Source: Pyropia yezoensis
Taxonomy: Eukaryota > Rhodophyta > Bangiophyceae > Bangiales > Bangiaceae
Reading direction: 5' to 3'
Length of the DNA stretch: 64,000 nt
Assembly: GCA_009829735.1 (NCBI GenBank)
Contig: CM020619.1
Coordinates: forward strand, 1,742,590 to 1,806,589
Shown here: positions 9,410 to 20,427 of the stretch, piece by piece
How the letters are laid out: each line of letters starts with the position of its first letter
Numbering within the stretch: position 1 is the stretch's first letter
Translations under genes and position numbers: made by a program
Notes under the pieces: model-generated
Told to the model about the DNA's origin: nothing
What the model saw: the letters and a program-made list of their open reading frames with translations, nothing else
Databases searched by the model: none

Positions 9410-12400
9410 TCAATCCTCTTGTTCCGCATCCGTTGCGGATGAACTCGGCTCGTCCCGAGGGTCTTGGTTGGCCCCATCCTCTTGGTCCTCCTCCGAGTCC
9501 GACTCCAGAATCTTGCCGGCTCTGGCCACTGGAGTGCCCTCTATCCCGTTCCGTCGCGTGTAGGCACAGACATCCGCGATGGGTAGCCGGTTTGAGGGTT
9601 CCCAGGTATCATCTGCCGGGTTAAAACCGAACCAGCGTACTCGCAGGTACAGGCGTCCGTCTCTCCAGGCATGGTCCACAAACTTGACGTAGACATATTC
9701 CCGACCTTCTTCTTGGGATAGCCAGGGTACTGCGGCCCGCTTGCGCCGGGTCAAGTCCCGTTGGCTTGGCGGTGGAGCTCGGGTGACATGGTCGCTGCTC
9801 ACGCGGTACGGGGAGCCATCCACGTCAAGAAGAAAGGTCCAACCGTCCGTATTCAGGATCTCATAAGGTCCATCCGTCTTCGAGTCCAGCTTCCCCCGGG
9901 TCTTGCTATGGTTGTCCACAAAAACCCAGTCGCCACCACCCAGTTCCTTGTTCTTTTCCCGAACGCCCTTGTCATAGCCCCGCTTGTATCGCTCCTGGGT
10001 CTTCGAGATTGACTCCTTGACTTTTGGGAGCAGGAGCTTCAGTTGTTCCAGGAACTCATCCTTTGCCTTGGGACCTGACTTCAGTGCAGGCTGGAGACCG
10101 TCTGGTATTCTTTCCAGGGACAAGTTGGTCAGCCGCCTTGGGGTGACAAAGTCGAGTGGAGCGACCCCCGTTGTCCGGTGAACTCGGGAGTTGTAGGCTA
10201 GAGTGAGGACAGCCAGGAGCTCGTCCCAGTCTTCTTGGTGCTCCTCCACGTAGTGCCGTAGCATGTCTACTAGGGTCCGGTTGAATCGTTCCACCTGGCC
10301 GTTCGTTTGAGGGTGGAACGTCGTAGTGTACAAGTTCTTGATGCCCATCAGGTCACAGACTCCTTGGAAGAACAGGGATGCAAACTGGGGACCGTTGTCG
10401 GTCAAGACGGAGTCTGGAGGGCCGTAGGCAGCTATCCAGTACTCGCAGAAGGCTGACGTGACATCCAGAGCCGTGATGGTCCTCAGCGGGATGGCTCGAG
10501 TGAACTTGGAGAACCGGTCACATATGATGAGCAGGTATATGTTCCCACTGGATGTTTCAGGTAGGGGCCCCAGGATGTCCATGCTTAAGCTTGCAAAGGG
10601 CTCCGCCGCAGGGAATAGGCGTAGCTTAGAAGTCTTCTTCCTCTGGGACAACCGGTTCCTTGCACACGAAACACAAGCCTTCAGGTACTTATGGACGTCA
10701 CTGGCCATGGTTTCCCAGTAATAGAGTCGTCTCATGGAAGCATACATCCGATTGATATCAGGATGTCCGGCCTGAAGAGACGAGTGCTCCAGGCGTAGGA
10801 TGTCAGCTCGTAGGCCCCGGGGTACGTAGACTTGAGTGGCCCCATCGAAGGGTGACACCCGTACTAGGAGTCCGTCCGTAGACTCGGAGAAGCGACTGTT
10901 CCGGTTCAGGTCCATTTGGTGGCGAAGCTCCAAGCATTGAGGATCCGTCAGTTGTGCCTCCAGCATCCGGTGAATGGTCACCGGTTGATGAGCTTCAGGT
11001 GTCTCATACAGGGGAGCGTGCGAGCCACGTCCGACATTCGGGAGGATGAAGCAAGGTATTTCCTCCGGGATAGGACCGGTATCGGCTGCAGGAGTCTCCA
11101 GCCGGGACATGGTGTCGGCGCAGTGGTGCTCCCTCCCTGCTCTGGTGCACACCTTGTACTTGAACTCCGAAAGGCGTAGGCGCCACCGGGCGACCCTTCC
11201 TTGACTGCTGTCCATACATAGCAGCCACCTTAGGCTGGCGTGGTCCGTCCGGATGAGGAACTCTTGTCCTTCAAGATATGGCCGTAACAGGAAGCAAGCC
11301 CAGACGACTGCCAAGCACTCGCGCTCGGTCGTGGAATAGTTCTTCTCAGCTGGAGTCAAGACGCGACTGTAGTAGCCTATCGGGAGAAAGTGCCCATCAG
11401 GTTGCTGCTGGAGTAGTGAGCACCCCACCTGGACGCCACAGGCATCCGTCTCCAGAACAAACTGGCCCTCCCGCTTGGGTAACGCCAGTACTGGAGTGGT
11501 GGTCAGGCGCTTCTTGAGCTCTTCGAAGGCCGCGGTCTGCTTCTCGTCGAGCACCGGGAGTTGTGCGGGAAGCTTCTTGCTGGTCAGCTTGGTCAGTGGC
11601 CGGGCAATCAGAGCATAGTCCCGTACGAACCGGCGATAGACGTTGCACATACCCAGGAAGCTCTTGAGTTCCGTCTGGGTTTTGGGTTGCCGTGCATGCC
11701 GGAGGGCCTTGATGTTCTTCTCATTGACTCGGAGCTCCCCCGGACTCAGCACGTGCCCCAGATACTCCACCTCAGTCTCAAACAGGTGGCACTTCTCGGC
11801 CTTGAGGGTAACTCCAGCCTTGGACAGGAAGGCCAGGACCTCCCGAAGGTGCTCCAGGTGTTCCGCTGGGGTCTTGGAGAAAACGATAATGTCATCCAGG
11901 TAGACCAAACATGTTCTCCACCTTAGCCCGGACAGGATGATGTCGATGGCTCTTTGGAAGGTCGCCGGAGCATTGGTGAGACCAAAAGGAAGACGCTTGC
12001 ACCGGAATAGTCCCAGGTGGCACGTGAAGGTGGTCTTGTCCTTGTCCTCGTCAGCCAGAGGGATCTGCCAGTAACTGGCATTACAATCCAGCGTCGAGAA
12101 GAGGGTGGCATCACCAAGAAAGTCGAGGCAATCATCCATCCGGGGTATCGGGCATACGTCCTTGACTGTCATCTCGTTCAGGCGCCGGTAGTCAACGCAG
12201 AAACGGAAGTGACCGCCGGTTTTCGGGACGACTACCACGGGAAAAAGCCCACTCGCCATCAGACGGCTCGATAACATCCATCTTGAGCATCTTGTTAACC
12301 TGCTTCTCAATCTCATCCCGGCGATGAGGTCCGGCCCGATATGGTTGCATGTGCACTGGCTTAGCTTCCGGCTTGAGTTGAATCCGGTGTAGAGTGGCGT

Positions 12401-13504
12401 CCATCTTGCCCAGCTCTCCCGACCACAGGTGCCGATGTTCCTGGAGAAGCTTCTCCAGTGCCTCCTTCAAGTCGGGAGGGACATTTTCTTGCTTGACCTT
12501 CGGCATCCCGGGTGGTGCTTGTTCGGGTTTCGGAGTAGCGCTGCCAGCCTGCTCCTGTTTCAGAGGTACGTCTAAGGCCGTCAAGTTGGATGCCAGTTCT
12601 TGTTGCAGGTTCAGGAGGTCTTCCTTGCTTATAGCACGGGCGGATCCCCGGTAAGGCTCTGCTGTACCAACTCGGGTGCCCTTGGCGAGGGTTATTGGCT
12701 TCCGGCTCACGTTGACGATTAGCACCGAGAACGGGGTGTGCCTTTCTACCTTCTTGTGATGTCCGTGGGCCAAGTATAACCGGTGTTTCGCCAGAAATTC
12801 CTTACGTCCGTAGATCAGGCATTGACCTGCAATCCGGGTCGTTACTTGAACCTTGGTCTCCGAGCGAGGAGGTAGGAGCACCGGTTTGAAGAGAGTCAAG
12901 GTAGAGGGTGGGATGCGTTCCCTCTTGCTCTTGGCTACACGAACCTTGGCGTCCAGATGCTCCAATACCGGTGACACAAACCCATGGTTGAACTGGACCT
13001 TCCCTTCTCCGGGTAGGATGCTCTTGACATGCTGCTTCTGGAAGTCCCAGCCTAGGATGAGGGGGACTGATAGGGTCTTGACTACTAGAAAGAGAAAAAG
13101 CATTGGTTCATTGTTGACATAGATGACGACAGGAAGACGGCCAAGCGGTCGTAGGGTTTGACCCGAAGCATCGACGATATGGGTCCGGGTAGGCGCTCTC
13201 CAGGCATGTCGACGCCAGCCCGGAGGTAACAGGTTCTCAGTGATGACGCTTGGTCCGGCTCCCGTGTCAACCACCGGCATAACAGCTTGGGGGAGGCTAT
13301 CCCCCACACGCATACGAGCATTAATCTTGAGGTTTTCTTTACGCAGGACGAGCAATGTCCCCTTGAACACACAGGGTGTCCAGGCGGCTACCGGTTGAGC
13401 AGGTAACCGCCGTCCTTTCTCCCGGCACGCAAGGGGAGAACGGGTAGAAGTACCCTGCCGTCGGAGGTTCGGGAAGACACTTGGGGAGAGCGCCTGCCCT
13501 ACTC
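9410..13504 (-). pseudogene. pol: Pol, family 1: PR-RT-RH-IN-chromodomain, one frameshift
   Basis: Order on the minus strand: aspartic protease D-T-G-A-G (near 13270), RT F-C-V-D-Y-R-R (near 12200) and Y-L-D-D (near 11900), RNase H (L-E-T-D-A-C near 11450), integrase zinc region (near 10770-10650), catalytic D, D and E (M-D-I-L-G, L-T-D-N-G, Q-V-E-R-F-N; last near 10285), a G-D-W-V-F-V core-flanking domain, and a chromodomain (Y-V-K-F-V-D-H, then L-R-V-R-W-F-G-F and D-D-T-W-E-P) near 9690-9570. Relative to the 1-3595 copy there is one extra base in the run at 12238-12246 (GGGAAAAA against GGGGAAA), which shifts the frame just before the RT fingers. Otherwise the reading is complete. The chromodomain marks it as a chromovirus that would target modified histones. 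Confidence 0.92.
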
Positions 13505-15259
13505 GTTTCCCGGGTCCGAGGAGTCCTTAGAGGTTTCGGTCTCCAGGTCGAAGTCCGTAGGAGCTTCCCTTGCCAGAGCCTCCGTGATGCTCTGTAAGGT
13601 TGCCACTCGGATTGCGTGTACCTGTGCCTGGTCCATCTTGGAGGGTGCTCGCCGGTCAGCCCATTTGACCGCCTTTGCAAACACCAGTCCTTGACGCTTG
13701 AGTTTCTCCTGGAGGTCCTTGGGAATGGTCGGGCACTGGTAGGACATGTGATCCTCCTTCTGGCACAGCCAACAAGACCGGAACCGCTGGTTCTTGACTT
13801 GCTTGGGGGCGACCAGGGATGGTTGCTCCTTAGAAACGAAGCCGCCCCACTTGTCCCCTGACCCCATGGGTGAGGCCTCGCTTACTGCGAGTACTGGTAC
13901 AGGGCTATCACCTCCCTTACACTTGTCGGGTCCGGGTCGAACTCGCGACAACGGCTTGGGAATTGATACCATTGGAGCTTGCAGGGCCCTGGCTTGCCGG
14001 TACTTGCCCTGGGTGTAGGCCATCAACTGCTGGAAGGTATGTTCTTGATGTTCCTGGTTGTAGTTCTCCGCATCCACTTGAAGATATTCAGGAAGCCCTT
14101 CCGAGAAGATCATCTTGAGCCTGTACTCAGGGTAAACGTTGCCACAAGCATCGCTCATCTCCCGGACACGACGGGCGAACGCCTCTGGAGTCTCTTGTCT
14201 TTCCATGGTTGCCCGGTTCAGACTGCCGACTGCTTTACGCAGAGAGTCCGCGTCAGCGTAGTTGGACAGGAGCCAGTTGACCGCCTCCGGATAACTCGCG
14301 ACGGTACGTCCGACAATGTGTCCGGCAGAGTCTGGTAGAACCTGTGCAAACCGCTGTTCCGCTTCTCCGGTCATGAAGTTAACCAGGAGGTAGAGAGCCT
14401 TGCCCTCAGACACATCGTTGTCATTGCATGCCTTGACAAACCGGCGCAGGAAGGCAAAGATAAGCGCCGGTCTCTTCCCGGAAAACTTAGGATGTCCCCC
14501 GAAGCTCGGCTGCATTCGCCGGTTCAGGGACGCCATCTTCTTGGCCATCTTCCGGGTGTAACCTTGGTCTTGGTTCTCCAGCCGGTAGTTACCCCAATAC
14601 GTGACCTTGTTCAGGGTGGCATCTCCCACTTGGTGGGCAGGGAAGTCAAACTCGACTAGCCTGCGCCGGGTGGGACCGGGAGATGCATCCCAATCATATA
14701 CCTCCTCAGAGCTGGAGGAACTGGTCTCGCTGGTGCTAGAGCGACGGCGATGACGCCGACGCCTTCGGCTGCTCCGGTTACCGGTCTTGGAGCTCCCCGC
14801 CCCATAGGATGCAAGGGGAGGAAAAGCTTGGCCGGTCCCAGGAGTCGAGGTCTCAGGGAGACCCGTAGAACCAGTCACAACGGTGCCTCTGGCATCGCTA
14901 GTGCCCACAGGAAGAGGTGTATACACCCAGCTGCCATGTGTGGGTCCAGGAGTAAACATACCAGGGGCTATCCCTGGAGGTTGAGGAGTAGAACCGACAG
15001 GAGGGAGACGTCTGCTGCGAGCGGACTCAAACGCCGTTGACCCCGGGGTGGCTCCCACAGGAGGAACAGCCGGAGGAACGGGAGCAGGTGGTGCTTGGCC
15101 GCCTGTGGACTCCAGTCCGCTACCGGATGTCACACCCAGGTCTGCTTCACCCGTAGGGAGAACGCCGGGTTGGGCACCGTCCCCCGCGGTGACCAGGGAT
15201 GCGTCAAGGGACGCGGGGTCTACCCCTTCGGGCACCGTCGTGCCAGGGAGGGTAGCCAT
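13499..15259 (-). CDS. gag: Gag polyprotein, family 1
   Basis: 586 residues from ATG 15259, which has a good context (CAACATGG). The frame extends upstream without another ATG. Same order as the copy at 1-1701: Pro/Gly-rich N-terminus, basic Arg/Ser patch, helical capsid region and a CCHC knuckle near 13775-13733. It ends G-N-E-stop with the shift heptamer inside the last codons. No lesion is seen, so Gag of this copy could still be made. A few substitutions separate the two family 1 Gags, suggesting fairly recent copies. Confidence 0.9.
   Translation of the reverse strand: MATLPGTTVPEGVDPASLDASLVTAGDGAQPGVLPTGEADLGVTSGSGLESTGGQAPPAPVPPAVPPVGATPGSTAFESARSRRLPPVGSTPQPPGIAPGMFTPGPTHGSWVYTPLPVGTSDARGTVVTGSTGLPETSTPGTGQAFPPLASYGAGSSKTGNRSSRRRRRHRRRSSTSETSSSSSEEVYDWDASPGPTRRRLVEFDFPAHQVGDATLNKVTYWGNYRLENQDQGYTRKMAKKMASLNRRMQPSFGGHPKFSGKRPALIFAFLRRFVKACNDNDVSEGKALYLLVNFMTGEAEQRFAQVLPDSAGHIVGRTVASYPEAVNWLLSNYADADSLRKAVGSLNRATMERQETPEAFARRVREMSDACGNVYPEYRLKMIFSEGLPEYLQVDAENYNQEHQEHTFQQLMAYTQGKYRQARALQAPMVSIPKPLSRVRPGPDKCKGGDSPVPVLAVSEASPMGSGDKWGGFVSKEQPSLVAPKQVKNQRFRSCWLCQKEDHMSYQCPTIPKDLQEKLKRQGLVFAKAVKWADRRAPSKMDQAQVHAIRVATLQSITEALAREAPTDFDLETETSKDSSDPGNE
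13505..13511 (-). promoter_or_regulatory. -1 ribosomal frameshift site GGGAAAC
   Basis: Minus-strand heptamer G GGA AAC in gag phase, followed by GAG TAG. The pol frame (-1 relative to gag) is open through the stop. A GC-rich stretch that could pair (GGGCAGGCGC with downstream bases) follows, but I could not fold it. Confidence 0.75.
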
Positions 15260-15449
15260 GTTGGTCTCTTGACAGCCACAGTCCAGCTGCCTGCGTGTCC
15301 AAAGATCGCCAGACCACAAGAGAGGGGTTGGAGAGCCAGGAATGGGATTCCCGTGAACGGGTGCAAATAATTCCCAAACCACAGAAAAAGACAGAACAGG
15401 AACAACCCAACCGCTGCTCCCAAATGTCTCTTCTCAAACACTCCAATCA

Positions 15450-15467
15450 TCCCCTGCTGCTCCACCA
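15450..15467 (-). promoter_or_regulatory. Primer-binding site, family 1
   Basis: The minus strand reads TGGTGGAGCAGCAGGGGA a few bases inside the 5' LTR. It starts with TGG, as expected for pairing to a tRNA 3' CCA. Identical to the sites of families 2 and 3. Confidence 0.85.
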
Positions 15468-15471
15468 AATA

Positions 15472-16042
15472 TATGGTATAAAACTCGATCCTCTCAGACA
15501 CGTGTCAATATCCTTCGGGGGAAAGGGACAGGTAACACAGAAAGGGGAACCACGAGAATGGTATGCCTGTTGCCTCACGTGCCTGCTCGCAGAGCAAACA
15601 GATACGCACGGTAGTGCACACGGGGAAGAGGAAAGCAAACGCGCAGTTGTCTTCTTCCTGAGGGCGCGGGCCAAGGGCGCCTCGCTGTCCCTCTTAACGT
15701 GCATCTGGGGGAGCCTCGGCACGTTGGCCAGGTAGCCCACCCATAACCCCGAGTGGCCCCGACCCGAGTCTAACCTCGTCAGGTCGGGGGCCACTATCAC
15801 TACTAATTCTATTCCCACTCACTAATCTCACACTCAAATTCTCTCAAATCAAGTCCCTCACAAGTATGCAAAAACCCATCAGAAATCCCTCTCTCACGTG
15901 TGGATAGCGTAGTCCACCGCATCCCAGTGCGGGGCACGGGCCACGGCCGCCAACCATCACCACACGGCGGGCGTGTTCTGGCACCTGGTGCCCTCTGGTT
16001 GTGATCCCGGGTCGGCGCCAAGTCGGGGCCAGGGATGCTACA
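15472..16042 (-). repeat. Family 1 LTR (5' LTR)
   Basis: Partner of 6392-6962, nearly identical over 571 bases. The inner terminal dinucleotide reads TA on the plus strand where the other LTR has TG. The outer end abuts family 2 gag in the codons after R-R-D-G-G-S-R. Confidence 0.9.
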
Positions 16043-17875
16043 TCGAGACCCACCGTCGCGGCGTGAACGTACTTCGTTCACAGCCGACCTCCGGCTCGCA
16101 CTCTTAACAAGTTGTTGGATGCGTTTACTCAACTTGGGGCAATCATATGCCCAGTGTCCATCGGAGTTGCAGTTCCAACACCAATTGTCAGTGCCCGGAG
16201 GGGTCTTCCCGACTGGGGAAGACGGAGAGGTACCCTGGGAAGTTCCCACGGCAGCTACCGCCCTCTCCTTGCGGATTCGGCGTGCCTCTCTCAACTCTCT
16301 GGCCTGGCGCACCTCCTCGCGTTCCTTGGCCAACTCGGCCTGACGCTCCTGGCGTTGTTCCTCCCGCACCTTGCGGTAGGCCTCACCTCTGCGGTAGGCG
16401 AACCTAGCCAACTCGGCCAGGGTCGCCCGGGCAGTGTTATGCTCCCGGGTCTCCATCCGGACTGACCAATGGAGTCCCTCCACAAACCGACTCTTCACCA
16501 CAGCTTGTGGATGAAGAAACCCACAAAGATTGTTGAGCTTACGGACTCGCTCCGCAAAGGACAACTCGTCTTTGGCCTCTTCCTGATGGGCTTGCGTAAG
16601 CTCCTGGACTTGAGAAGTCAACGCTGCTTCATCAACCATGGCTCTCAACAACCAGTTGACGAGCTCCAAATAGGACGTCACCTCACCAGCACCTCCACTT
16701 GAGGAACTGGGCATGACGGACATAAGTTCTGTCCGCAGGTCGCCCTTCGTAAACTCCTGTAGCATATAGAAAGCCATGCCTTCGCTTATGGCATTGTCGT
16801 CACAGGCTTTTGTGAAACGACGTAGAAACTCAAAGACACGGAGGGGGGGAGTTCCATCCCACTCCGCTTTGTGCCCAAAAGAGTGAAGTGCATTCTTCTT
16901 GGCACGACCCATGGCTCGGGCCTGGACAGGACCATACACCACCGACTTGTTGTGGAGGGCGTAGGTCTCACAGTCAAAGATCCTCTGGTAGACCGGGTTG
17001 GCTACCTGGATCTTGGGCGGCACCTCACGTTGAGGGAACAGCCGCTGTGGCACTGGGGTAAGTTGACCCTCAGTGCCTGTAGTCTGGTGCGGCGAGCTTG
17101 GTGTAGCCGCCGGCGTTTCCGAGGGAAACTCCCCCGTGAAGGGCGTACGCCCCACCGAGAATGATGTGGCTCCCGCGTTGGGAGTCACAGGGGTCGCCCC
17201 CTGTTCGGGGCGACCCGGAATAGGCGTCAGAAGGGACTCTCCCTGCCCCTGCGGGCTCGAAAATCCCCATCCGGTCTGGACATCAAGGCCATCTGGCAAA
17301 CTCGCCACAATCTGATTCAGAATAGTATTCGTCATCGTGACCACCAGGTCCGGCAAAGTCTGCCGTAACACATTGGTCGCCTCCCGACGGACAGTTTCCG
17401 CGAGGAGTGGATTGTCGACTCCAGTTGAGTCTCGGTCCGCCTCCAGGAGTTCACCTGAGGGGTAACCACAGTCCTCAGGGGTCTCAGCCGGGGGCATGGG
17501 CGCGAGCCCATCGCCGACCAACGGAGGTCCGCCGTCCTCCGAAAGCCTAGTTGGCGACGGCTCCAAGCCAAAGTTGGCTCCAACCCGAGTGGAACCCGCG
17601 GGGACAGTCCTCACCCCTTGGAACGTTCCCGTTGAGTTTACCACACGGTGGCCAGACTTCGGCCCACCCACATCAGAAGTGTCACCCGAGTGAACTCCCG
17701 ACTGAGTCGGGGTGGCGTGCTGCCCGCTCGCACTTCCAGTCCTGCTGGCTTGAGGGACCTTTAGTCCCTCTGCGACCCCAGGTAAACCCACCTGTGTCTC
17801 ACCAGTATTCAAAGGCACTGAAGTACGTGCGTCACCCGTGTACTCCCCGGACGACGGGGGGTCCGAGCTAGCCAT
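16043..17875 (-). pseudogene. gag: Gag, family 2 copy a, 3' end lost
   Basis: About 611 residues from ATG 17875 (M-A-S-S-D). Order: a long Pro/Gly/Ser/Thr-rich N-terminal half, a helical capsid region (R-V-F-E-F-L-R-R-F-T-K-A-C near 16830), a very charged Glu/Arg/Gln stretch likely to form a helix near 16370-16260, and a CCHC knuckle (C-W-N-C...H...C) near 16180-16140. The frame then runs into the family 1 LTR at 16042, so the natural stop and any shift site are missing. Copy b at 43729 shares the first 320 residues or so but lost the rest. Confidence 0.88.
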
Positions 17876-17974
17876 TTTGGCTAACGATCCGTATGACACG
17901 GTCCAAGTCCACCGCTCCTCTGGGACACAGGGCCCCCTACACCCGGGTGCACCCGGAGGTAAAGTTTACCTCTG

Positions 17975-17992
17975 TCCCCTGCTGCTCCACCA
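17975..17992 (-). promoter_or_regulatory. Primer-binding site, family 2 copy a
   Basis: TGGTGGAGCAGCAGGGGA on the minus strand, two bases inside the 5' LTR; same 18 bases as families 1 and 3. Confidence 0.85.
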
Positions 17993-17994
17993 AA

Positions 17995-18463
17995 TAAGGC
18001 GACAACCTCTCGCACACGCGGCACCCAAGTTGGGGCGGTGTACAAGGGCTGCCTCCCGTGTCGGGGGAACCGGAAGAAGTGCAAGTCGCACACACTCTAT
18101 CCCTGTTGTGGGGCAATCCCCCCACTGACAAACAAGAAGATGGTGTGTGGTCCAACAGTTTCTTGGTCGGGACCGGGACGCAGGGCCAAGCCCCGCTGTC
18201 CCTCCCCTTATCCCCCCAGGGTCCCCTCAGACTCTCGCCACTCAGAATCTCCCACCCCAGCACCTGCCCACCGGGCCACACGAAAATTCAAGACGATAAA
18301 TGCAGAAAACCCTCAAATCCAAGTTGGATTTACTAAAAAGCTAACGATCCCAAACTTAGGGAATATGGACCCAAATGCAGGGGGAGGAACGGATCAGGCT
18401 AGTGGCCTGCCGCCCCTTGCATGGCACGTGTTGTCCCCCTACCTGTGGGTCCATACTGCCACA
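17995..18463 (-). repeat. Family 2 LTR (5' LTR of copy a)
   Basis: 469 bases matching the other family 2 LTRs. The inner end next to the primer-binding site is damaged: TAAGGC on the plus strand instead of TGTGGC. The outer end TGCCACA is intact and is followed by unrelated C-rich sequence, not by a target duplication. Confidence 0.9.
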
Positions 18464-19099
18464 GTCAGTGAATACCCGGCGGAGGCCCCCCCGGACCACC
18501 CGACGTCGCCCCCATCACGGCCGCCACCCATTTACGCCCCCACCAGCGCAGTCGCCACCTACCCCAATCATCCCACCCCACTCTACCCTGGAGGAAGCCC
18601 CGGACCCCCCCGCCACCCGGCCGCGGTGGGCGGGCGCGGCGGTGGTGGCGGCAGCGCCCCCCCAGCTGCGTCTCCCCCCCCTTCCTTGTGCCGCACCCCG
18701 CCCCCCCCCTCCATCCACCCCACCCCCACCACAGCCGCTACCCTTCCCCACCACCCCACCCTCCACCACACCCCTCCCTCCCCCCCTACCCCCCCCAGCT
18801 GCGTCTCCCCCCTCTTACTTGTGCCGCACCCCGCCCCCCCGCTCCACCCACCCCACCCCCACCACGGCCGCTACCCTTCCCCACCACCCCACCCTCCACC
18901 ACACCCCACCCTCCACCACACCCCACCCCAGCTGCGTCCCCCCCCCTCCCATGTGCTGCGCCCTGCCCCCCCCGCCGCCCACCCCACCCCCACCGCGGAC
19001 GCTACCCCCTCCCACCACCCCACCCACCACCATTCCCCACCAGCCGCCTCCCCCCGACCGTGACGCTTGTCGCAGCAACGAAAAAGTGTGCGACTGGCT
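18464..19099. repeat. C-rich minisatellite, about three 133-base units
   Basis: Three direct repeats begin with CAGCTGCG at 18663, 18796 and 18929, exactly 133 bases apart; the last fades near 19047. Each unit is CCCCACC/CTCCACC-rich on the plus strand, hence G-rich on the minus strand. 18464-18660 is unrelated C-rich DNA. Long frames here come from base bias and are not genes. Confidence 0.75.
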
Positions 19100-19199
19100 C
19101 TTGTAGCGCTTGCTGGATGGGCCCCCCCCCAGACACCACCCACGCAACTTCCACCATGGCCGCCACCTCCCCCGTTCACACCCCCACCCGCACCACCAC

Positions 19200-19839
19200 A
19201 GCCAGCCGACGAGCACAAGGACAATGGGGCTGGGGGGGGAGACGGCCGAGAGCGGACCTGTGCACACCCCCCCCCCAGAGGCCAGAACCAGCGATTTGCA
19301 CCAGCCGTCGACGTGGCCCCCGCAGTGGAAGGGGACGGCACTTGCACCGCCTCCGGAGCCGGAGCACTCGGCGTGCACACACCCGCCCCGTCTTGACCCG
19401 CCACACCACTCGGGACACCGTCACCGCCACCTGCGTCGACGTCCGGACCGTCTTGAGGAAGCACGGGCCGGACACCCGGACCACCTTGCCCCGCCGGAGT
19501 CGGCCGGGAATCGCCACCTCCACCGTAAGGGGGCCCATCTTGAGGCTGGGGCGAGCCAGCACCGGCGCCAGGTCCCATCCGGGCAGCCGGAAGAGAAGGG
19601 ATAGAGGCAGCCACGCGCGGTCGACCGCCGGGTTGACCACCGACCGACGGCGTCGTCGTGCCGCTGCAGATGGACGACAGTCCTCCGGCCGACAAACGGA
19701 CGGACACCACCAGCTCGTCGTCCTCCGACGAGCTCGCCAGGTAACGCTCGGCGGCGGTAGGACCGACAGGCACGTCGTCCTCCATCTCCTCTTAAATCAA
19801 GAGGTTGTCCTCGTCCCCGAGAACCTGGGGGTCGGACAT
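19200..19839 (-). pseudogene. Antisense ORF, family 3 remnant
   Basis: Resembles the first half of the antisense protein at 51652: the start M-S-D-P-Q-V, then D-D-V-P-V, A-S-S-S-E-D and G-L-S-S-(V/I)-C-S-G-T-T are shared. From ATG 19839 a TAA comes after about 15 codons; the frame is open again from 19785 (M-E-D-D-V-P-V). Similarity ends near 19200, where the C-rich repeats take over. Non-functional. Confidence 0.7.
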
Positions 19840-20427
19840 GATAACGGGTGGCAGAAGTCCCCCGTGCCCACGAGCCGTCGACGGCTACATTCCGGTACGG
19901 TGAGAAAACCGGGACGGGCCAGGGAAGCGCGGGCACCCGCGCTTATGACCACAAACGCCCACGAGGAGCGAAGCAGGCACGGGGGTCGACCCGCGCCCCA
20001 CGGGGCTACGAACGCGCTCCCCCCAGGCACCTGGGCGGGCCTGGGCCACACCCCCGTACGGGTCAACCATGAGGGGGTCACCCTCAACCGCCCCGACGCA
20101 ACGCGGGCAGCCCCCGCCCTACACTCAATCGTCCAGACGAGAGGGGCCCCCCTACCACCAGACGCCTAGCGGCGGATACGCTTGCATCACCCCTCGGAAA
20201 GGGGGGTCGTGAAGAAAAACCCGCATCGGGAATTCAACGGTCCGGAAAACGGATCGAGTGTGTACCACACAAAGGGGGGCACCCCCCTCAGGCAACCTCG
20301 GAAAGGGGTGTCTATTGCGACAGGGCGCAAAGCCCCACCCGACTGGTAAACGGTCACGCGACCCACTTACATTCGGAAACCCGAATGCAACTCGACCCGA
20401 GGACTGGCCGAATCTAAGGGGGGGATA

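Larger units (their letters stand above)
6392..16042 (-). mobile_element. Family 1 Ty3/gypsy chromovirus, complete outline
   Basis: Minus-strand element of about 9.65 kb: 5' LTR 16042-15472, primer-binding site 15467-15450, gag 15259-13499, -1 shift site, pol to 9410, a plus-strand ORF 7147-9264 converging on pol, PPT (AGGGAGGGAG just inside the 3' LTR), 3' LTR 6962-6392. It lies within family 2 copy a. No 5-base target duplication is visible (GAACA left, TCGAG right), and the two flanks are not adjacent in family 2, so the junctions are not those of a simple insertion. Confidence 0.9.
3596..18463 (-). mobile_element. Family 2 Ty3/gypsy chromovirus copy a, interrupted
   Basis: Read on the minus strand: 5' LTR 18463-17995, primer-binding site, gag 17875-16043, then the family 1 element (16042-6392), then RT/RNase H/integrase 6391-4473, the start of the antisense ORF, the PPT and the 3' LTR 4064-3596. 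The end of gag, the protease and the front of RT are absent on both sides of the family 1 element. The outer flanks (ATTGC left, GTCAG right) are not a target duplication, so the copy has been rearranged. Confidence 0.85.

Noticed and set aside
18038..20169. Long plus-strand frames of Pro/His/Arg composition
   Set aside because: They read through a family 2 LTR, a C-rich minisatellite and the antisense strand of the family 3 remnant.
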